A stretch of 64,000 nt of DNA from Limnobacter sp. MED105 (GCF_000170915.1 NZ_ABCT01000007.1:1-64000), one strand, 5' to 3'; shown: positions 42,100 to 55,120, counted from the stretch's first letter. Numbers and translations are program-made. The notes: generated from the letters alone by a model not told the origin.

Positions 42100-43557
42100 T
42101 CAATCTTCCATTTGCCGGTGGCGCGGCGGGAAACTGACACGCATCAGGGTGCCTGGTCGGTCGGGATTGCTGGATTTCGGGTTGTCATGGATGCTGACGT
42201 TGGCATCATGCTGTGTGGCGGTTTCCTGCACAATCGCCAATCCAAGCCCTGAGCCATCTTCGCTGGTGCCCAGTACGCGGTAAAAACGATCAAATACCAG
42301 GTAGCGTTCGCTTTCCGGAATGCCGGGACCATCGTCTTCCACTTCCAGCACAATGGCTTCACGTTGGGGGCTGTCATCCACCCGCACAGTCACGCAGCCT
42401 TCATTCGGAGTGTAGCGCAGTGCATTTTCAACCAGATTCTTCAGCATCTCGGTCAGCATCAAGGTTTGGCCGTTCACGTACACTGGGTGATCGGGTACTT
42501 CAACGCCCAGGTCGATGCGCTTGTTCATCGCGTCTGGCACAAAGTCGCGGGTTACTGTGCGCGCAATGTGGGTTAAATCAAGTTTTTCAAACTGTAGAAC
42601 GGAGGGTGCCTCGGTTCGAGCCAAGGCCAGCAATTGGTTCACCAGGCGGGTTGACCTTTCGGTGCCAACTTTCAGGCGGCGCAGGCTGCGCAGCTTGGCG
42701 GCCTCGTCGGTTTCATCGCTCAGCAATTCAACCTGCATGCGCAGGCCAGCCAATGGTGTTTTAAGTTGGTGGGCTGCATCGGCTACAAATCGCTTTTGAG
42801 TGTCGATGGTTTGTTCAAGCCTTTCCAACTGCTCGTTCAAGGCCGTAATTACCGGTAGCAATTCTTCGGGTGTGTCCGTGGTTTGAAGGGCGCTGAGGTC
42901 GTCGGGTTTGCGGGTACGAATAATGTCCAGCAAGCTGTTGAGGGGGGCGATGCCTCGCGACAGGCCAAACCACACCAGCAATACGGCCAGGGGCAGGATC
43001 ACGAATTGCGGCAGAATTACGCCCTTGATGATTTCATTGGCCAGGCTGTCGCGTTTGCCCAGTGTTTCTGCGATCTGAATCAGCATGAACCGGTTTTCGC
43101 CCACGGTGGGAAGTTCAATCCACAGGTGGCCTGCGCGGAAGTCCTCGCCATTCACCACGATGTCGCGGAAATTGACCACGCCAATTTGCCGGGCCTCGCG
43201 TTGCGGAATGGGCAGTGTGCGTTCGTCACCCAATAAAAATTCGCCGCCTTTGCCCAACACCTGAACGCGCAACTGGTCGGTGCCATCGGCCAGCAATATT
43301 TCCATGGCTTCTTTGGGAATGGCAAATTGGTTGCTGGGTGCTTGCGCAGCCACTTCTTGGGCCAGCGCAGTTATTTTGTCATCAAGAATATGGTCGAAGG
43401 GATCGTTGGCAATCGACTTGGCCACCAGGTAAGTAACGCCAATGCTCATGGGCCACAAAATAAGCAGAGGCGCCAGCATCCAGTCGAGAATTTCGCCAAA
43501 CAGGGAGCGCCGTTGTTGTTGCCCCGAGGCCAGCGGGTTGCGTTTGTACCAAGCCAA
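42100..43557 (-). CDS. Sensor histidine kinase, TctE/QseC type
   Basis: This 485-residue membrane kinase has a first helix about 26-48, a periplasmic TctE-N-like domain (about 50-185) and a second helix about 187-206. HisKA follows with the phosphoacceptor His in DAAHQLKTPLAGLRMQ near residue 262. HATPase has NLVENALRYTP, DDGPGIPESE and GSGLGLAIV. It starts 13 nt after the response regulator, so they form a pair. TctE relatives sense tricarboxylates; no tct transporter is adjacent, so the signal is unknown. Confidence 0.92.
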   Translation of the reverse strand: MAWYKRNPLASGQQQRRSLFGEILDWMLAPLLILWPMSIGVTYLVAKSIANDPFDHILDDKITALAQEVAAQAPSNQFAIPKEAMEILLADGTDQLRVQVLGKGGEFLLGDERTLPIPQREARQIGVVNFRDIVVNGEDFRAGHLWIELPTVGENRFMLIQIAETLGKRDSLANEIIKGVILPQFVILPLAVLLVWFGLSRGIAPLNSLLDIIRTRKPDDLSALQTTDTPEELLPVITALNEQLERLEQTIDTQKRFVADAAHQLKTPLAGLRMQVELLSDETDEAAKLRSLRRLKVGTERSTRLVNQLLALARTEAPSVLQFEKLDLTHIARTVTRDFVPDAMNKRIDLGVEVPDHPVYVNGQTLMLTEMLKNLVENALRYTPNEGCVTVRVDDSPQREAIVLEVEDDGPGIPESERYLVFDRFYRVLGTSEDGSGLGLAIVQETATQHDANVSIHDNPKSSNPDRPGTLMRVSFPPRHRQMED

Positions 43558-43570
43558 TCAGGCACCTGCC

Positions 43571-44281
43571 TTATGTGTTGGCGTTGGCATTCGCATCTGG
43601 AGTGGCCTCTTTCTCGACAAATTTTTCAAGGCAATAACCCAGGCCACGCACGGTGGCAATTCGAACACCGTTAACTTCAATTTTTTTGCGCAGTCGGTGA
43701 ATATAAACCTCAATGGCGTTGTTGCTCACCTCTTCGCCCCACTCGCAAAGGTGGTCTACGAATTGTTCTTTGCTGACCAGGCGGCCTACCCTTTGAAGAA
43801 GTACTTCGAGCAAACCCACTTCGCGAGCGGAAAGGTCGAGCATGTCGTCGTTGATGTAAGCAATGCGACCCACCTGGTCAAAAGTTAATGGGCCGTGCTT
43901 CCAGATGCTGGCCCCGCCACCCGTGCCCCTTCGCGCCAAAGCCCGAACACGGGCTTCGAGCTCTTTCAAGTCGAAAGGTTTGGCCATGTAGTCGTCGGCC
44001 CCGGCGTCCAGGCCTTGCACGCGTTGTTCAACGCTGTCGGCTGCAGTCAGGATCAGCACAGGCATGTTGTTGCCGCGAGCGCGCAGCCGCCGCAGCACCT
44101 CCAACCCACTCATTTTTGGCAAACCCAAATCGAGTATCAGAATGTCGTAGTTCATGGTGGTGAGCGCGGTGTCGGCGTCGCTGCCCTTGAACATGCAATC
44201 GACGGCGTAGCCAGCCTGTCGCAACGATTGCGACAAACCTTCAGACAACAAACTGTCGTCTTCGGCCAGAAGTATTTTCAT
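43571..44281 (-). CDS. OmpR-family response regulator (TctD-like)
   Basis: This 236-residue regulator has a receiver with phosphoacceptor Asp51 (LILDLGLPKMSGLEVL), acidic residues at 7-9 and Lys in DDYMAKPFD. A winged-helix DNA-binding domain lies from about 125 to 222 (LSAREVGLLEVLLQR, EVYIHRLRKKIEV). A short Asn/Ala tail ends the protein. It is first in the two-gene operon with the kinase. Confidence 0.94.
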   Translation of the reverse strand: MKILLAEDDSLLSEGLSQSLRQAGYAVDCMFKGSDADTALTTMNYDILILDLGLPKMSGLEVLRRLRARGNNMPVLILTAADSVEQRVQGLDAGADDYMAKPFDLKELEARVRALARRGTGGGASIWKHGPLTFDQVGRIAYINDDMLDLSAREVGLLEVLLQRVGRLVSKEQFVDHLCEWGEEVSNNAIEVYIHRLRKKIEVNGVRIATVRGLGYCLEKFVEKEATPDANANANT

Positions 44282-44354
44282 CCCTGTCTCCTCAGTGCAG
44301 GCCGGCCAGTGTGGCTCTTTTTACCTGAACATGAATATGTGTAGTGCTTTGATT

Positions 44355-45215
44355 TTAGCCTGAAAGTGCCGCAGCTTTCGCAGCTTGAATTGCGTCACGG
44401 GTATTTCGGGCTTCGAGCGCTGCGGCACTTGCGAAATCGGCTTTGCTGCTGGCGTACAAAATGGCGCGAGATGAATTGATCAACAGGCCCCAACCTTGGC
44501 TACAAAGGCCGTTTTTAACAGTGTTCAGCAAGTCGCCACCCTGTGCGCCAATGCCGGGCACCAGCAGGGGTGAATCACCTACCAAAGCGCGCACGGTTTT
44601 GATTTCTTCCGGATAGGTTGCACCCACCACCAAGCCTACTTGCAGGTGGGGGTTCCAGGTGGTGGTGGCCAGTTTGGCGACTGTTTGGTACAGCGGTTCG
44701 TTTTTCTCAGTGTTTAAAAACTGCAAGTCGTTGCCACCGGGGTTGGAGGTGCGGCACAGCAAAAACAGACCCCGGTCGGCATACGCATGGTAGGGCTCGA
44801 CAGAATCGCTGCCCATATAGGGGCTCAATGTAACGCTGTCGGCCTTATAGCGCTCGAATGCTTCAATGGCGTATTGCTTTGCGGTGGCGCCAATGTCGCC
44901 GCGTTTTGCATCCAGAATGGTAGTGGCGTGTGGCGCAATTTCGTTGGCATAGGCCAGAATGTTTTCCAGCGCAGCTTCCGCGCGATTGGCAGCAAAGTAG
45001 GCAATTTGCGGTTTGAATGCGCAGGCGAACTCGGCTGTGGCTTTCACAATTTCCATGCAGAAGCGTTCGATTTCAGCCGGGCTGGTGCCGTAACCTTCTG
45101 GCATGCGGGACACATCCGGGTCCAGACCCACACACAGCATGGAATTGCTGTGTTGCCAACTGTGCGCAAGGCGTTTCGGGAAAGAGGTAAATTGCGTAAA
45201 ACGATTGCTGGCCAT
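44355..45215 (-). CDS. pyrF: Orotidine 5'-phosphate decarboxylase
   Basis: This 286-residue enzyme of the long (PyrF type 2) class carries out the last step of UMP synthesis. Features are LCVGLDPDVSRMP near residue 26, FKPQIAYFAA, catalytic LDAKRGDIGATAKQYA near 100, YMGSDSVEPY, and VPGIGAQGGD near 225. The ATG lies about 65 bp from the start of the divergent EamA gene. Confidence 0.96.
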   Translation of the reverse strand: MASNRFTQFTSFPKRLAHSWQHSNSMLCVGLDPDVSRMPEGYGTSPAEIERFCMEIVKATAEFACAFKPQIAYFAANRAEAALENILAYANEIAPHATTILDAKRGDIGATAKQYAIEAFERYKADSVTLSPYMGSDSVEPYHAYADRGLFLLCRTSNPGGNDLQFLNTEKNEPLYQTVAKLATTTWNPHLQVGLVVGATYPEEIKTVRALVGDSPLLVPGIGAQGGDLLNTVKNGLCSQGWGLLINSSRAILYASSKADFASAAALEARNTRDAIQAAKAAALSG

Positions 45216-45281
45216 TGCGTGCAGGAACAGTTGGAAGGTGTCGCTATTGTACAGGATCAGGGCAAGCCCCTAGGGGCAAGT

Positions 45282-46223
45282 ATGGGCCAATGCACTACAC
45301 TGGGGCGCTTTACTGAACGATCATTCACTTACGTGCCAGCTGCAACTCTTTCCTTAAAACAAATCCAGCTTCTGCTTGGCATCACCGCCATTTGGGGAAT
45401 GAACTGGCCCGTGATGAAGTATGCGGTCACGCAATACCCGCCTTTGCACTTTCGCACTTTGTGCATGGTGTTTGGCATGGTGGCCATGTGGTTTGTCGCG
45501 CGGCAAATGAAAGTGTCTCTGAAGGTGCCCCGCGAGATGTGGGGCAGGCTTGCCTTGCTGTGCATTCCGAACATGATTGGCTGGCACCTGTTTTGTATTT
45601 TGGCGGTGAAGGAGCTCAGCTCGGGTCGCGCAGCCATTCTGGGCTACACCATGCCCGTGTGGGCGGTGTTATCAGGTTTGATGTTCGCGCACCCAGTTAG
45701 TCGGCGTGGCTGGATCGGTTTGACCCTGGCGATGGTGGCTGCGATGTTGCTGCTTTCGTCCGAGTTTGCCGCAATCGCTGGCAGCCCACTGGGCGTGATT
45801 TTGATGCTGATTGCCGCCGCATGCTGGGGTTTTGGCACCACGCTGATTCGGCATTACCCCACGGGTTTGCATGCCCTAACTTTCACTCATGCCATGATGC
45901 CGCCGACCATTGTTGCCATGGGCTTGGCTGGTTTTTGGTTTGAGGGTACTGACGTGGGCGCGCCGCAGGGTTGGTCACAATGGTGGCCAATTTTTTACAA
46001 TGCATTTGGTGTGTTTGCGTTTTGCCAAGTAGCGTGGTTTAGCTTGGCGAAGTCGCTGCCACCGGTTGTGTCGAGTTTGTCGATCATGATCATTCCGGTG
46101 GTGGGTGTGATGTCGGGTAGCCTGTTCTTGGGTGAAGTGCCGCACTGGCCAGATTTCGTTGCGCTGGTGTTGATTCTTGGTGCGATGGCCGTGATTCTCG
46201 TGCCGGGGCGAAGAAGCAAGTGA
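45282..46223 (+). CDS. EamA-family (DMT) transporter
   Basis: This protein has 313 residues from the ATG at 45282, preceded by AGGGG; a GTG at 45333 is an alternative. The frame extends much farther upstream, but that part is the antisense of pyrF. Ten hydrophobic helices in two EamA repeats are present, with IWGMNWPVMKYAV at the start of the first and CWGFGTTLIRHYP at the start of the second. Such carriers export metabolites or amino acids; the substrate is unknown. The gene ends next to a palindromic repeat. Confidence 0.87.
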   Translation: MGQCTTLGRFTERSFTYVPAATLSLKQIQLLLGITAIWGMNWPVMKYAVTQYPPLHFRTLCMVFGMVAMWFVARQMKVSLKVPREMWGRLALLCIPNMIGWHLFCILAVKELSSGRAAILGYTMPVWAVLSGLMFAHPVSRRGWIGLTLAMVAAMLLLSSEFAAIAGSPLGVILMLIAAACWGFGTTLIRHYPTGLHALTFTHAMMPPTIVAMGLAGFWFEGTDVGAPQGWSQWWPIFYNAFGVFAFCQVAWFSLAKSLPPVVSSLSIMIIPVVGVMSGSLFLGEVPHWPDFVALVLILGAMAVILVPGRRSK

Positions 46224-46230
46224 ATTTGTA

Positions 46231-46424
46231 GCCCAATCTGCGGCGGTGTTTCGATCGCCTCGCCTTCAAGAAAACCTGCCCGTTTGAATTCACCTGCCAC
46301 GGTCGGCCATGGGCCGGCACCGAGACTCGGCTCGCCCTTTTGCCGAGCGAGGTGAGTCAGGGTGAATATCAAAAAGGGAAAATCAGGTTTTCTGGCGAGA
46401 GATTGAAACCCAAGCCGATTGGGC
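46231..46424. repeat. Palindromic intergenic element, type with CCCAATC ends
   Basis: This 194-bp element between convergent genes is the clearest family member. Its ends are GCCCAATC (46231-46238) and GATTGGGC (46417-46424). The inner arms TCGCCTTCAAGAAAACCTG and CAGGTTTTCTGGCGAG match the 8421 and 14010 elements. The centre has its own stem (GAATTCACC facing GGTGAATAT; CTCGGC facing GCCGAG). A further partial end (46448-46469, GCGGAACCTAAGCCAATTGG then GC) follows, like the right end of the 8421 element. Confidence 0.78.
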
Positions 46425-46485
46425 GATATAAACAAGCCTGCGTAAGAGCGGAACCTAAGCCAATTGGGCAATGAATATTCACCGA

Positions 46486-47010
46486 TCAGTTCCGGAAGTA
46501 CTTCCTCGACCGATACACCAGCGCCTCACCTTCCCGGAAGTCGCAACGCAACACCTCGCCCACCATAATGAAGTGATCGCCTTCGTCGTAACGGCTGCGC
46601 ACTTTGCACTCAAAATGTGCCAATGCATGGGGAATCAAAGGTGAGCCACCCAAGCCTTCGATGACTTCGACACCAGCAAAACGGTCGCCTTTGAATGTCG
46701 AAAAATGATGCGATAAATCTTCCTGATCGGCCGACAACACACTGACGCCATAATGGGTGGCCTCAGCAAATGCATCGTGGCTGCTGGCTTTCTTCGACAA
46801 ACTCCACAACACCAAAGGCGGGTGGAGTGACACCGAGTTGAATGAATTGGCGGTCACCCCCACGTACTTGCCCTCGGCGTTTTTGGTGGTGATGATGGTG
46901 ATGCCGGTGGCGAATTGGGCCAGTGCTTGCCGAAACATGTGCGCGTCCAGCTCGGCGTCGCCTTCGCGTTTCTCGGCGCGAATGAATTCGGGTTTGGCAG
47001 GTTGTTGCAT
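46486..47010 (-). CDS. Flavin reductase-like FMN-binding protein
   Basis: This 174-residue flavin reductase-domain protein has ALAQFATGITIITT, the FMN-binding VGVTANSFNSVSLHPPLVLWSL and HFECKVRSRYDEGDHFIMVGEV. Such proteins supply reduced FMN/FAD to two-component monooxygenases or reduce other substrates; no oxygenase partner is adjacent. It is divergent from tgt across about 140 bp. Confidence 0.9.
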   Translation of the reverse strand: MQQPAKPEFIRAEKREGDAELDAHMFRQALAQFATGITIITTKNAEGKYVGVTANSFNSVSLHPPLVLWSLSKKASSHDAFAEATHYGVSVLSADQEDLSHHFSTFKGDRFAGVEVIEGLGGSPLIPHALAHFECKVRSRYDEGDHFIMVGEVLRCDFREGEALVYRSRKYFRN

Positions 47011-47120
47011 GGGGTACTTCTAATTTTGTGAATGTCTCCATTGTGCCAAACAAGCGCTTGAATTGCTGGAATGGTGACTCAAAACGTGGTTTTCAGGCCC
47101 ATGTGCTTGAAATGATTTAA

Positions 47121-49829
<2,709 letters not shown>

Positions 49830-49833
<4 letters not shown>

Positions 49834-52649
49834 GCGGTTTTGTTGCCAGTGTGTTTTTCAAGGCCACCTGTGAGTTCTTCAATCAGGCGGTTTACGGCAA
49901 TCGCCAGGTCGCGCTGTTGTTCTGCCGAGCTGGTAATTTGCTTTACGCTTTGGCCTGTTTCAGTCACGCTGCTCAAAATGCCTTCAAAGCTTTGTGCCGC
50001 ATTCTGGCTTACCTCCACGCCTTCCTCAACCTGTGCAACCGATTCTTCAATCAATGTGGCAATTTCACGTGCCGCGCTTGAACTGCTTTCAGCCAGCTTG
50101 CGCACTTCGGCAGCCACCACTGAAAAACCAACACCATGTTGCCCGGCGCGTGCCGCTTCAATGGCAGCGTTAAATGCCAGCAAGTTGGTTTGGTTGGCGA
50201 TGTCGCCAATGACCCGCACAATTTCCGATACCTTGCTGGAGCTGTTCTGAATGGCGTGAATGGCAGCGATTGATCGCTTCAATTCGCGGCTTCCCTGGTT
50301 GGCTGCGTCCAGGCCTTTTTCAGCAAGCTGGGTGGCAGTTGCAGAGTTGCTGGAAATGTCGGTAATACTGTCGACCAGTTTGGACACACGTTCCCGCATT
50401 TCGCCCGACTTTTTGTTGATACCCTGTTCAAGCATCACTTCTTTGGTGACGTCGTAGGCATATTTCACCACTTTAACCACATTCCCATTCAAGTCCAGAA
50501 TGGGGTTGTAGGTGGCTTGAATCCACACATCACGGTTGAATTTGCCCACGCGGTGAAAGCGGCCGCTGACAAATTTTCCTTCGTTCAATTTCAACCAGAA
50601 GTCGCGATATTCTTCACTTTGGGTGTACTCCAGCGTACAGAAAATGCTGTGGTGTTGCCCTTGAATTTCACGCGAGGTATAGCCCATTGCGTTCAGGAAG
50701 TTGCGGTTTGCATTCAACACATGGCCGTCCAGATCAAACTCAATCACCGCCTGCCCCAGGTTAATGGCTTCGACCTTGGCTTCAAATTCCGAGTTTTTCA
50801 GTTTGCTTTCGGTGACATCGCTGGCAAATTTCACCACCTTGACCAAGTTGCCGCGTGGGTCGTAAATCGGGTTGTAAGTCGCTTGAATCCAAACCTCGCG
50901 CCCACCTTTGGCCACCCGCTTGTATTCACCTGACTCGAACTGGCCGCGTCCTAGGCTTTCCCAGAAGGCCTGGTACTGCGGTGTGGCGGCATAAGCCGCA
51001 TCCACAAACATGCGGTGGTGGCGACCGGTAATTTCCTCGGCTGAATATTCCATCAGTTTCAGGAAGTTGCTGTTGGCCGCAAGAACCTTGCCCTGCATGT
51101 CAAATTCGATCACCGCTTGTGAGCGGTCAATGGCGCCCAGTTTGCCTTCGGCATCCAGCCGGGACAGTTTGGATTCAGTGATGTCTTGCAGCATCAACAC
51201 CACTTTGATCAGTTGCCCTTCAAGGCCTATTACCGGGCTACGTGTGCCTGAAAGCCAAATCTCTTTGCCACCCACGCCCTTGTAGCGGAATTCACCGACG
51301 AGGTTTTTACCTTCGCGCAAATCATTCCAGATCTTGAAGTGATTGCTGTCGTTGCGTTCCTCGTCGAACATCAAAAAACCTTCGGACTTGTCGATTAGGT
51401 CGGCTTGGCTGTATCCCAGTGATTTCTGCATCAGTTCGTTGCTGTTGAGAATTTTCCCCTCCGCATTGAACTCAAGAATGCAGCTCGTGCTGGACACTGA
51501 GTCCATGCGTGCCTGAGTTTCAATGGCATGCAATTTTGACTGGGTAATGTCGCTACAAAATTTGATGACCTTCACCGGGTTGCCTTCAAGATCCAGAATA
51601 GGGTTGTAGCTGGCCTGTATCCAGATCCGCTTGCCGTGGTTGCCTACGCGCAGGTATTCACCCGAATCAAACTCGCCTTGGCCCAGCTTTCGCCAGAAAG
51701 CGCGGTAAGCGCCGCTGCTGGCCTCTTCCTTGTCCACAAACATGCTGTGGTGTTGGCCCACAATGTCAGCCAGTGAATAACCCGTCAGGCTCAGGAAATT
51801 CTCGTTGGCATGCAAAATATTGCCGCCCAGGTCAAATTCGATAATGCCTTGTGAGCGATTCATCGCATTGACCTTGCCGTCGTCCTCAATCGCCTTCATT
51901 TTTGTGGCAGTGATGTCGCTGGCAAATTTAACTATCTTCACTGGCTTGCCGTTCAAACCCAAAATTGGTGTGTATGTGGCCTGAAGCCACACAGGGCGGC
52001 CATGCCGATTCAAGCGCATGAATTCGCCTGATTTGAACTCGCCAGCCGCAAGGTCTTTCCAGAAGTTGCTGTATTCCTCGGATTCCGCATGGTTTTTTTC
52101 ACAAAACTGACGGTGATGTTGCCCCACAATTTCTTGCAGGCGATAGCCCATGGTGTTCAAGAAGTTGTCATTCGCAGCCAGAATGCGACCACTGGTGTCA
52201 AATTCAATCACGGCTTGAGTTTTGTCGATCGCGGCCACTTTGCCTTCATTTTCAAGCGACCTGCTCTTGGCCTCCGTAATGTTCGACGCAATCTTGATGA
52301 CTGACACCAAATTGCCGTCATCGTCCCGAACCGGGTTGTAGCTTGCCTGGATATAAACTTCCTGACCTTGCGAATCCAGTCGCAAAAACTCGCCACTTTG
52401 AAACTCGCCCTCGCGCAATTTGCTCCAGAACAACTGGTATTCGTCTGACTCGGCGGTACTTTCAGTGCAAAAAAGGCTGTGGTGTTTTCCCAGCACCTCA
52501 TCTTTCGAGTAGCCGAAAACATTCAGGAAGTTTTCATTGGCATACAGCACAGTGCCGTTCAGGTCGAATTCAATGCAAGCTTGGCTTTGGGTCAGCGCGT
52601 TGAACAGGTGGATACGGTGGTTGTTAGGCTGCTCGGTATTGGGTGTCAT
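49830..52649 (-). CDS. Soluble chemoreceptor with six tandem PAS domains
   Basis: This 939-residue methyl-accepting protein has no membrane helix. Six PAS-PAC units of 122 residues follow one another from about residue 20 to 752. Each begins with an IEFD/LEFN motif, then ANxNFL and GxHHxxF, and has a WIQATYNPI-type second half. The fourth unit is the most divergent ([11 protein letters not shown] instead of HHxxF). The cytoplasmic signalling hairpin occupies about 780-920, with tip [23 protein letters not shown] units of this type often bind flavin or haem, but cofactor residues were not established here. It forms an operon with the triple-CheW protein. Confidence 0.93.
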
Positions 52650-52952
52650 GGGTCGCCTTGCTAATCAGAATGAGTTGGCTTGATTGGGGTAACTACCATT
52701 GTGTGGGGCATAAGTCGACTTGATCACTTAATAAAACAGGTAATTACCGGCCAATTGCGGTTTTCCAAGCCTTGGGAATCGCACGTTTGGGTAGGGGGGC
52801 AATGTTGGGGGAGGGGTTTAATCGCCTATCTGACAGGCTTTCAGTTTGGCGTAAGTTTTCGCTTTGATACTCGTTCGCAAGCCTAGGCTCGGAGGGATGT
52901 GACCTCGTATTCCGGCCTGCGGTTAACAACAACCTTAAAAAGGAGACAAGCG
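52650..52952. other. Divergent intergenic region between chemoreceptor and DUF4212/symporter genes
   Basis: This 303-bp region should hold promoters for both directions. A G-rich patch (52792-52818) and a small palindrome, GCCTATCTGACAGGC, around 52825 are the only structures noticed. No sigma-28 or sigma-54 site could be recognised with confidence, and no gene is seen. Confidence 0.5.
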
Positions 52953-53213
52953 ATGAGCAACCCAAAGGGCGGTGAAGCCTACTGGAAAGCGACACTCGGC
53001 CTGTTGACCAAGATCATGATCGTGTGGTTTTTGGTTTCTTACGGCGCCGGTATTCTGTTTGTTGAGCAACTGAATCAATTCAGCATCGGTGGTTACCCAC
53101 TGGGCTTCTGGTTTGCCCAACAAGGTTCTATTTACACATTCATCATCCTCATTTTCTACTACGCGAAGAAAATGGGTCAGATCGACCGCGAACACGACGT
53201 CCACGAAAACTAA
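52953..53213 (+). CDS. DUF4212 small membrane protein, symporter subunit
   Basis: This protein has 86 residues from the ATG at 52953 with AAGGAG upstream. Two helices (about 16-40 and 50-70) with the conserved FWFAQQGSIYTFIILIFYY are present. DUF4212 proteins are regularly encoded just before SSS symporters and are thought to be their small subunit. The symporter starts 11 nt later. Confidence 0.92.
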   Translation: MSNPKGGEAYWKATLGLLTKIMIVWFLVSYGAGILFVEQLNQFSIGGYPLGFWFAQQGSIYTFIILIFYYAKKMGQIDREHDVHEN

Positions 53214-53224
53214 GGAGATTGCTA

Positions 53225-55030
53225 ATGGATTTGCAAACAATCACCTACGTCATCGTGGGTTTGAGTTTTGCGCTGTACCTCGGTATTGCGTTTTGGGCTC
53301 GTGCAGGCAGCACGGGTGAATTTTATGTGGCTGGCGGTGGTGTGCACCCCGTGGCCAACGGTATGGCGACTGCGGCGGACTGGATGTCAGCCGCTTCGTT
53401 CATTTCAATGGCGGGTCTGATTGCCAACATGGGTTACGGCGGTTCCGTATTCCTGATGGGTTGGACCGGTGGCTATGTGTTGTTGGCGATGTTGCTGGCT
53501 CCGTACCTGCGCAAGTTTGGCAAGTTCACGGTACCCCAGTTCATTGGCGACCGTTACTACTCCAACACAGCCCGCACAGTGGCTGTGATCTGTTTGCTGG
53601 TGGCTTCCATTACTTACGTAATTGGACAGATGACCGGCGTGGGTGTGGCTTTCTCCCGATTCCTGGGCGTGTCCGCTGAAGTGGGTATTTATGTGGGTAT
53701 GGGTATTGTGTTCATGTACGCAGTGTTTGGTGGCATGAAGGGCATTACTTACACACAGATCGCACAGTATTGCGTGTTGATCATGGCGTACACCATTCCC
53801 GCCATCTTCATTTCCTTGAACCTGACAGGCAATCCTTTGCCACAGTTGGGCCTGGGTTCTGACATGTTGGCCAACGGTCAGCCGATGTTGGCGACCTTGG
53901 ACAAAGTGGTGACTGACCTTGGTTTCAATCAGTACACCACCACCCCAGCCGGTGGCAGCTACCTGAACACCTTCTTCTACACCGTTAGCTTGATGATTGG
54001 TACCGCGGGTCTGCCCCACGTGATCATTCGCTTCTTCACTGTACCCACAGTGGCTGATGCGCGTTCATCTGCTGGTTGGGCACTGGTATTCATTGCGATT
54101 CTGTACACCACAGCACCTGCTGTTGGCGCAATGGCCCGCTACAACCTGCATGCAACGGTCAATTCCAATGTTGCGACTGGTGGTGACTTGTTTGCCGCTG
54201 AAGCTGCACTGGAAAACGACAAGAAGCCGGCCTGGATGGGTCGTTGGGAAACCACAGGCTTGTTGAAGTTTGAAGACAAGAACGGTGACGGTCGCATTCA
54301 ATACTACAACGACAAGTCCAAAGACGAAGCATTCCTGGCCAAAGCAGAAGCGGCAGGCTGGAAAGGCAGCGAAATGACAGTAAACGCCGACATCATGGTG
54401 TTGGCCAACCCTGAAATTGCATTGTTGCCCAACTGGGTGATCGCCTTGGTGGCTGCCGGTGGTTTGGCTGCTGCGTTGTCGACTGCTGCTGGTTTGTTGC
54501 TGGCGATCTCGTCTGCTGTATCGCATGACTTGATCAAGGGCGTATTCAATCCAAGTATTTCTGAAAAGAGCGAATTGCTGGCCGGTAAAATTTCCATGGC
54601 CTTCGCGATTGTTCTGGCCGGTTATCTGGGCTTGAACCCACCTGGCTTCGCGGCGGGTACTGTGGCCTTGGCCTTCGGTATTGCAGCATCAAGCCTGTTC
54701 CCTGTGATCATGATGGGTATTTTCTCCAAGACCATGAACTCCGCAGGCGCAATCGTAGGTATGTTGAGTGGCTTGGCTGTGACCCTGTTCTATGTGTTCG
54801 CACACAAGGGTATTTTGTTCATCAACGGCACTGAGTACCTGCACTTGGTGGGCGGCGCCAACGGCTTCTTCGGCATCACGCCTGAAGCCTTCGGTACCGT
54901 GGGTGCGATTGTCAACTTTGTAGTGGCCTATCTGGTCAGCAAGGTAACAGCACCACCTCCAGAGCACATTCAGCACTTGGTTGAAGACGTTCGTACCCCA
55001 CGTGGTGCAGGCGTAGCAACCGGTCACTGA
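53225..55030 (+). CDS. Sodium:solute symporter (SSS family, VC_2705 type), probably acetate/monocarboxylate
   Basis: This protein has 601 residues from the ATG at 53225 with AAGGAG; two codons upstream are also open. About 13 helices are present. SSS features are GEFYVAGGGVHPVANGMATA, DWMSAASFISMAGLI and ALSTAAGLLLAISSAVSHD. A hydrophilic insert at about 330-400 contains DKNGDGRIQ (about 351-359), which reads like a calcium-binding EF-hand loop. ActP-like relatives take up acetate and other short acids with sodium. It is followed by a strong terminator. Confidence 0.92.
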   Translation: MDLQTITYVIVGLSFALYLGIAFWARAGSTGEFYVAGGGVHPVANGMATAADWMSAASFISMAGLIANMGYGGSVFLMGWTGGYVLLAMLLAPYLRKFGKFTVPQFIGDRYYSNTARTVAVICLLVASITYVIGQMTGVGVAFSRFLGVSAEVGIYVGMGIVFMYAVFGGMKGITYTQIAQYCVLIMAYTIPAIFISLNLTGNPLPQLGLGSDMLANGQPMLATLDKVVTDLGFNQYTTTPAGGSYLNTFFYTVSLMIGTAGLPHVIIRFFTVPTVADARSSAGWALVFIAILYTTAPAVGAMARYNLHATVNSNVATGGDLFAAEAALENDKKPAWMGRWETTGLLKFEDKNGDGRIQYYNDKSKDEAFLAKAEAAGWKGSEMTVNADIMVLANPEIALLPNWVIALVAAGGLAAALSTAAGLLLAISSAVSHDLIKGVFNPSISEKSELLAGKISMAFAIVLAGYLGLNPPGFAAGTVALAFGIAASSLFPVIMMGIFSKTMNSAGAIVGMLSGLAVTLFYVFAHKGILFINGTEYLHLVGGANGFFGITPEAFGTVGAIVNFVVAYLVSKVTAPPPEHIQHLVEDVRTPRGAGVATGH

Positions 55031-55086
55031 TTGACTGTTCAACAATAACCACTGCCTTCATCGAAAGGCAGGGCTCAAGAAGCTTG

Positions 55087-55120
55087 AAAGCCCGGTGAGA
55101 AATCACCGGGCTTTTTGTTT
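55087..55120. terminator. Intrinsic terminator after the symporter
   Basis: AAAGCCCGGTGA (55087-55098) pairs with TCACCGGGCTTT (55103-55114) around a GAAA tetraloop and is followed by TTGTTTTTC. It ends the DUF4212-symporter operon. Confidence 0.92.

Noticed and set aside
44787-45281. Long N-terminal extension of the EamA transporter frame
   Set aside because: It is antisense to pyrF, hydrophilic, and lies outside the ten-helix fold.
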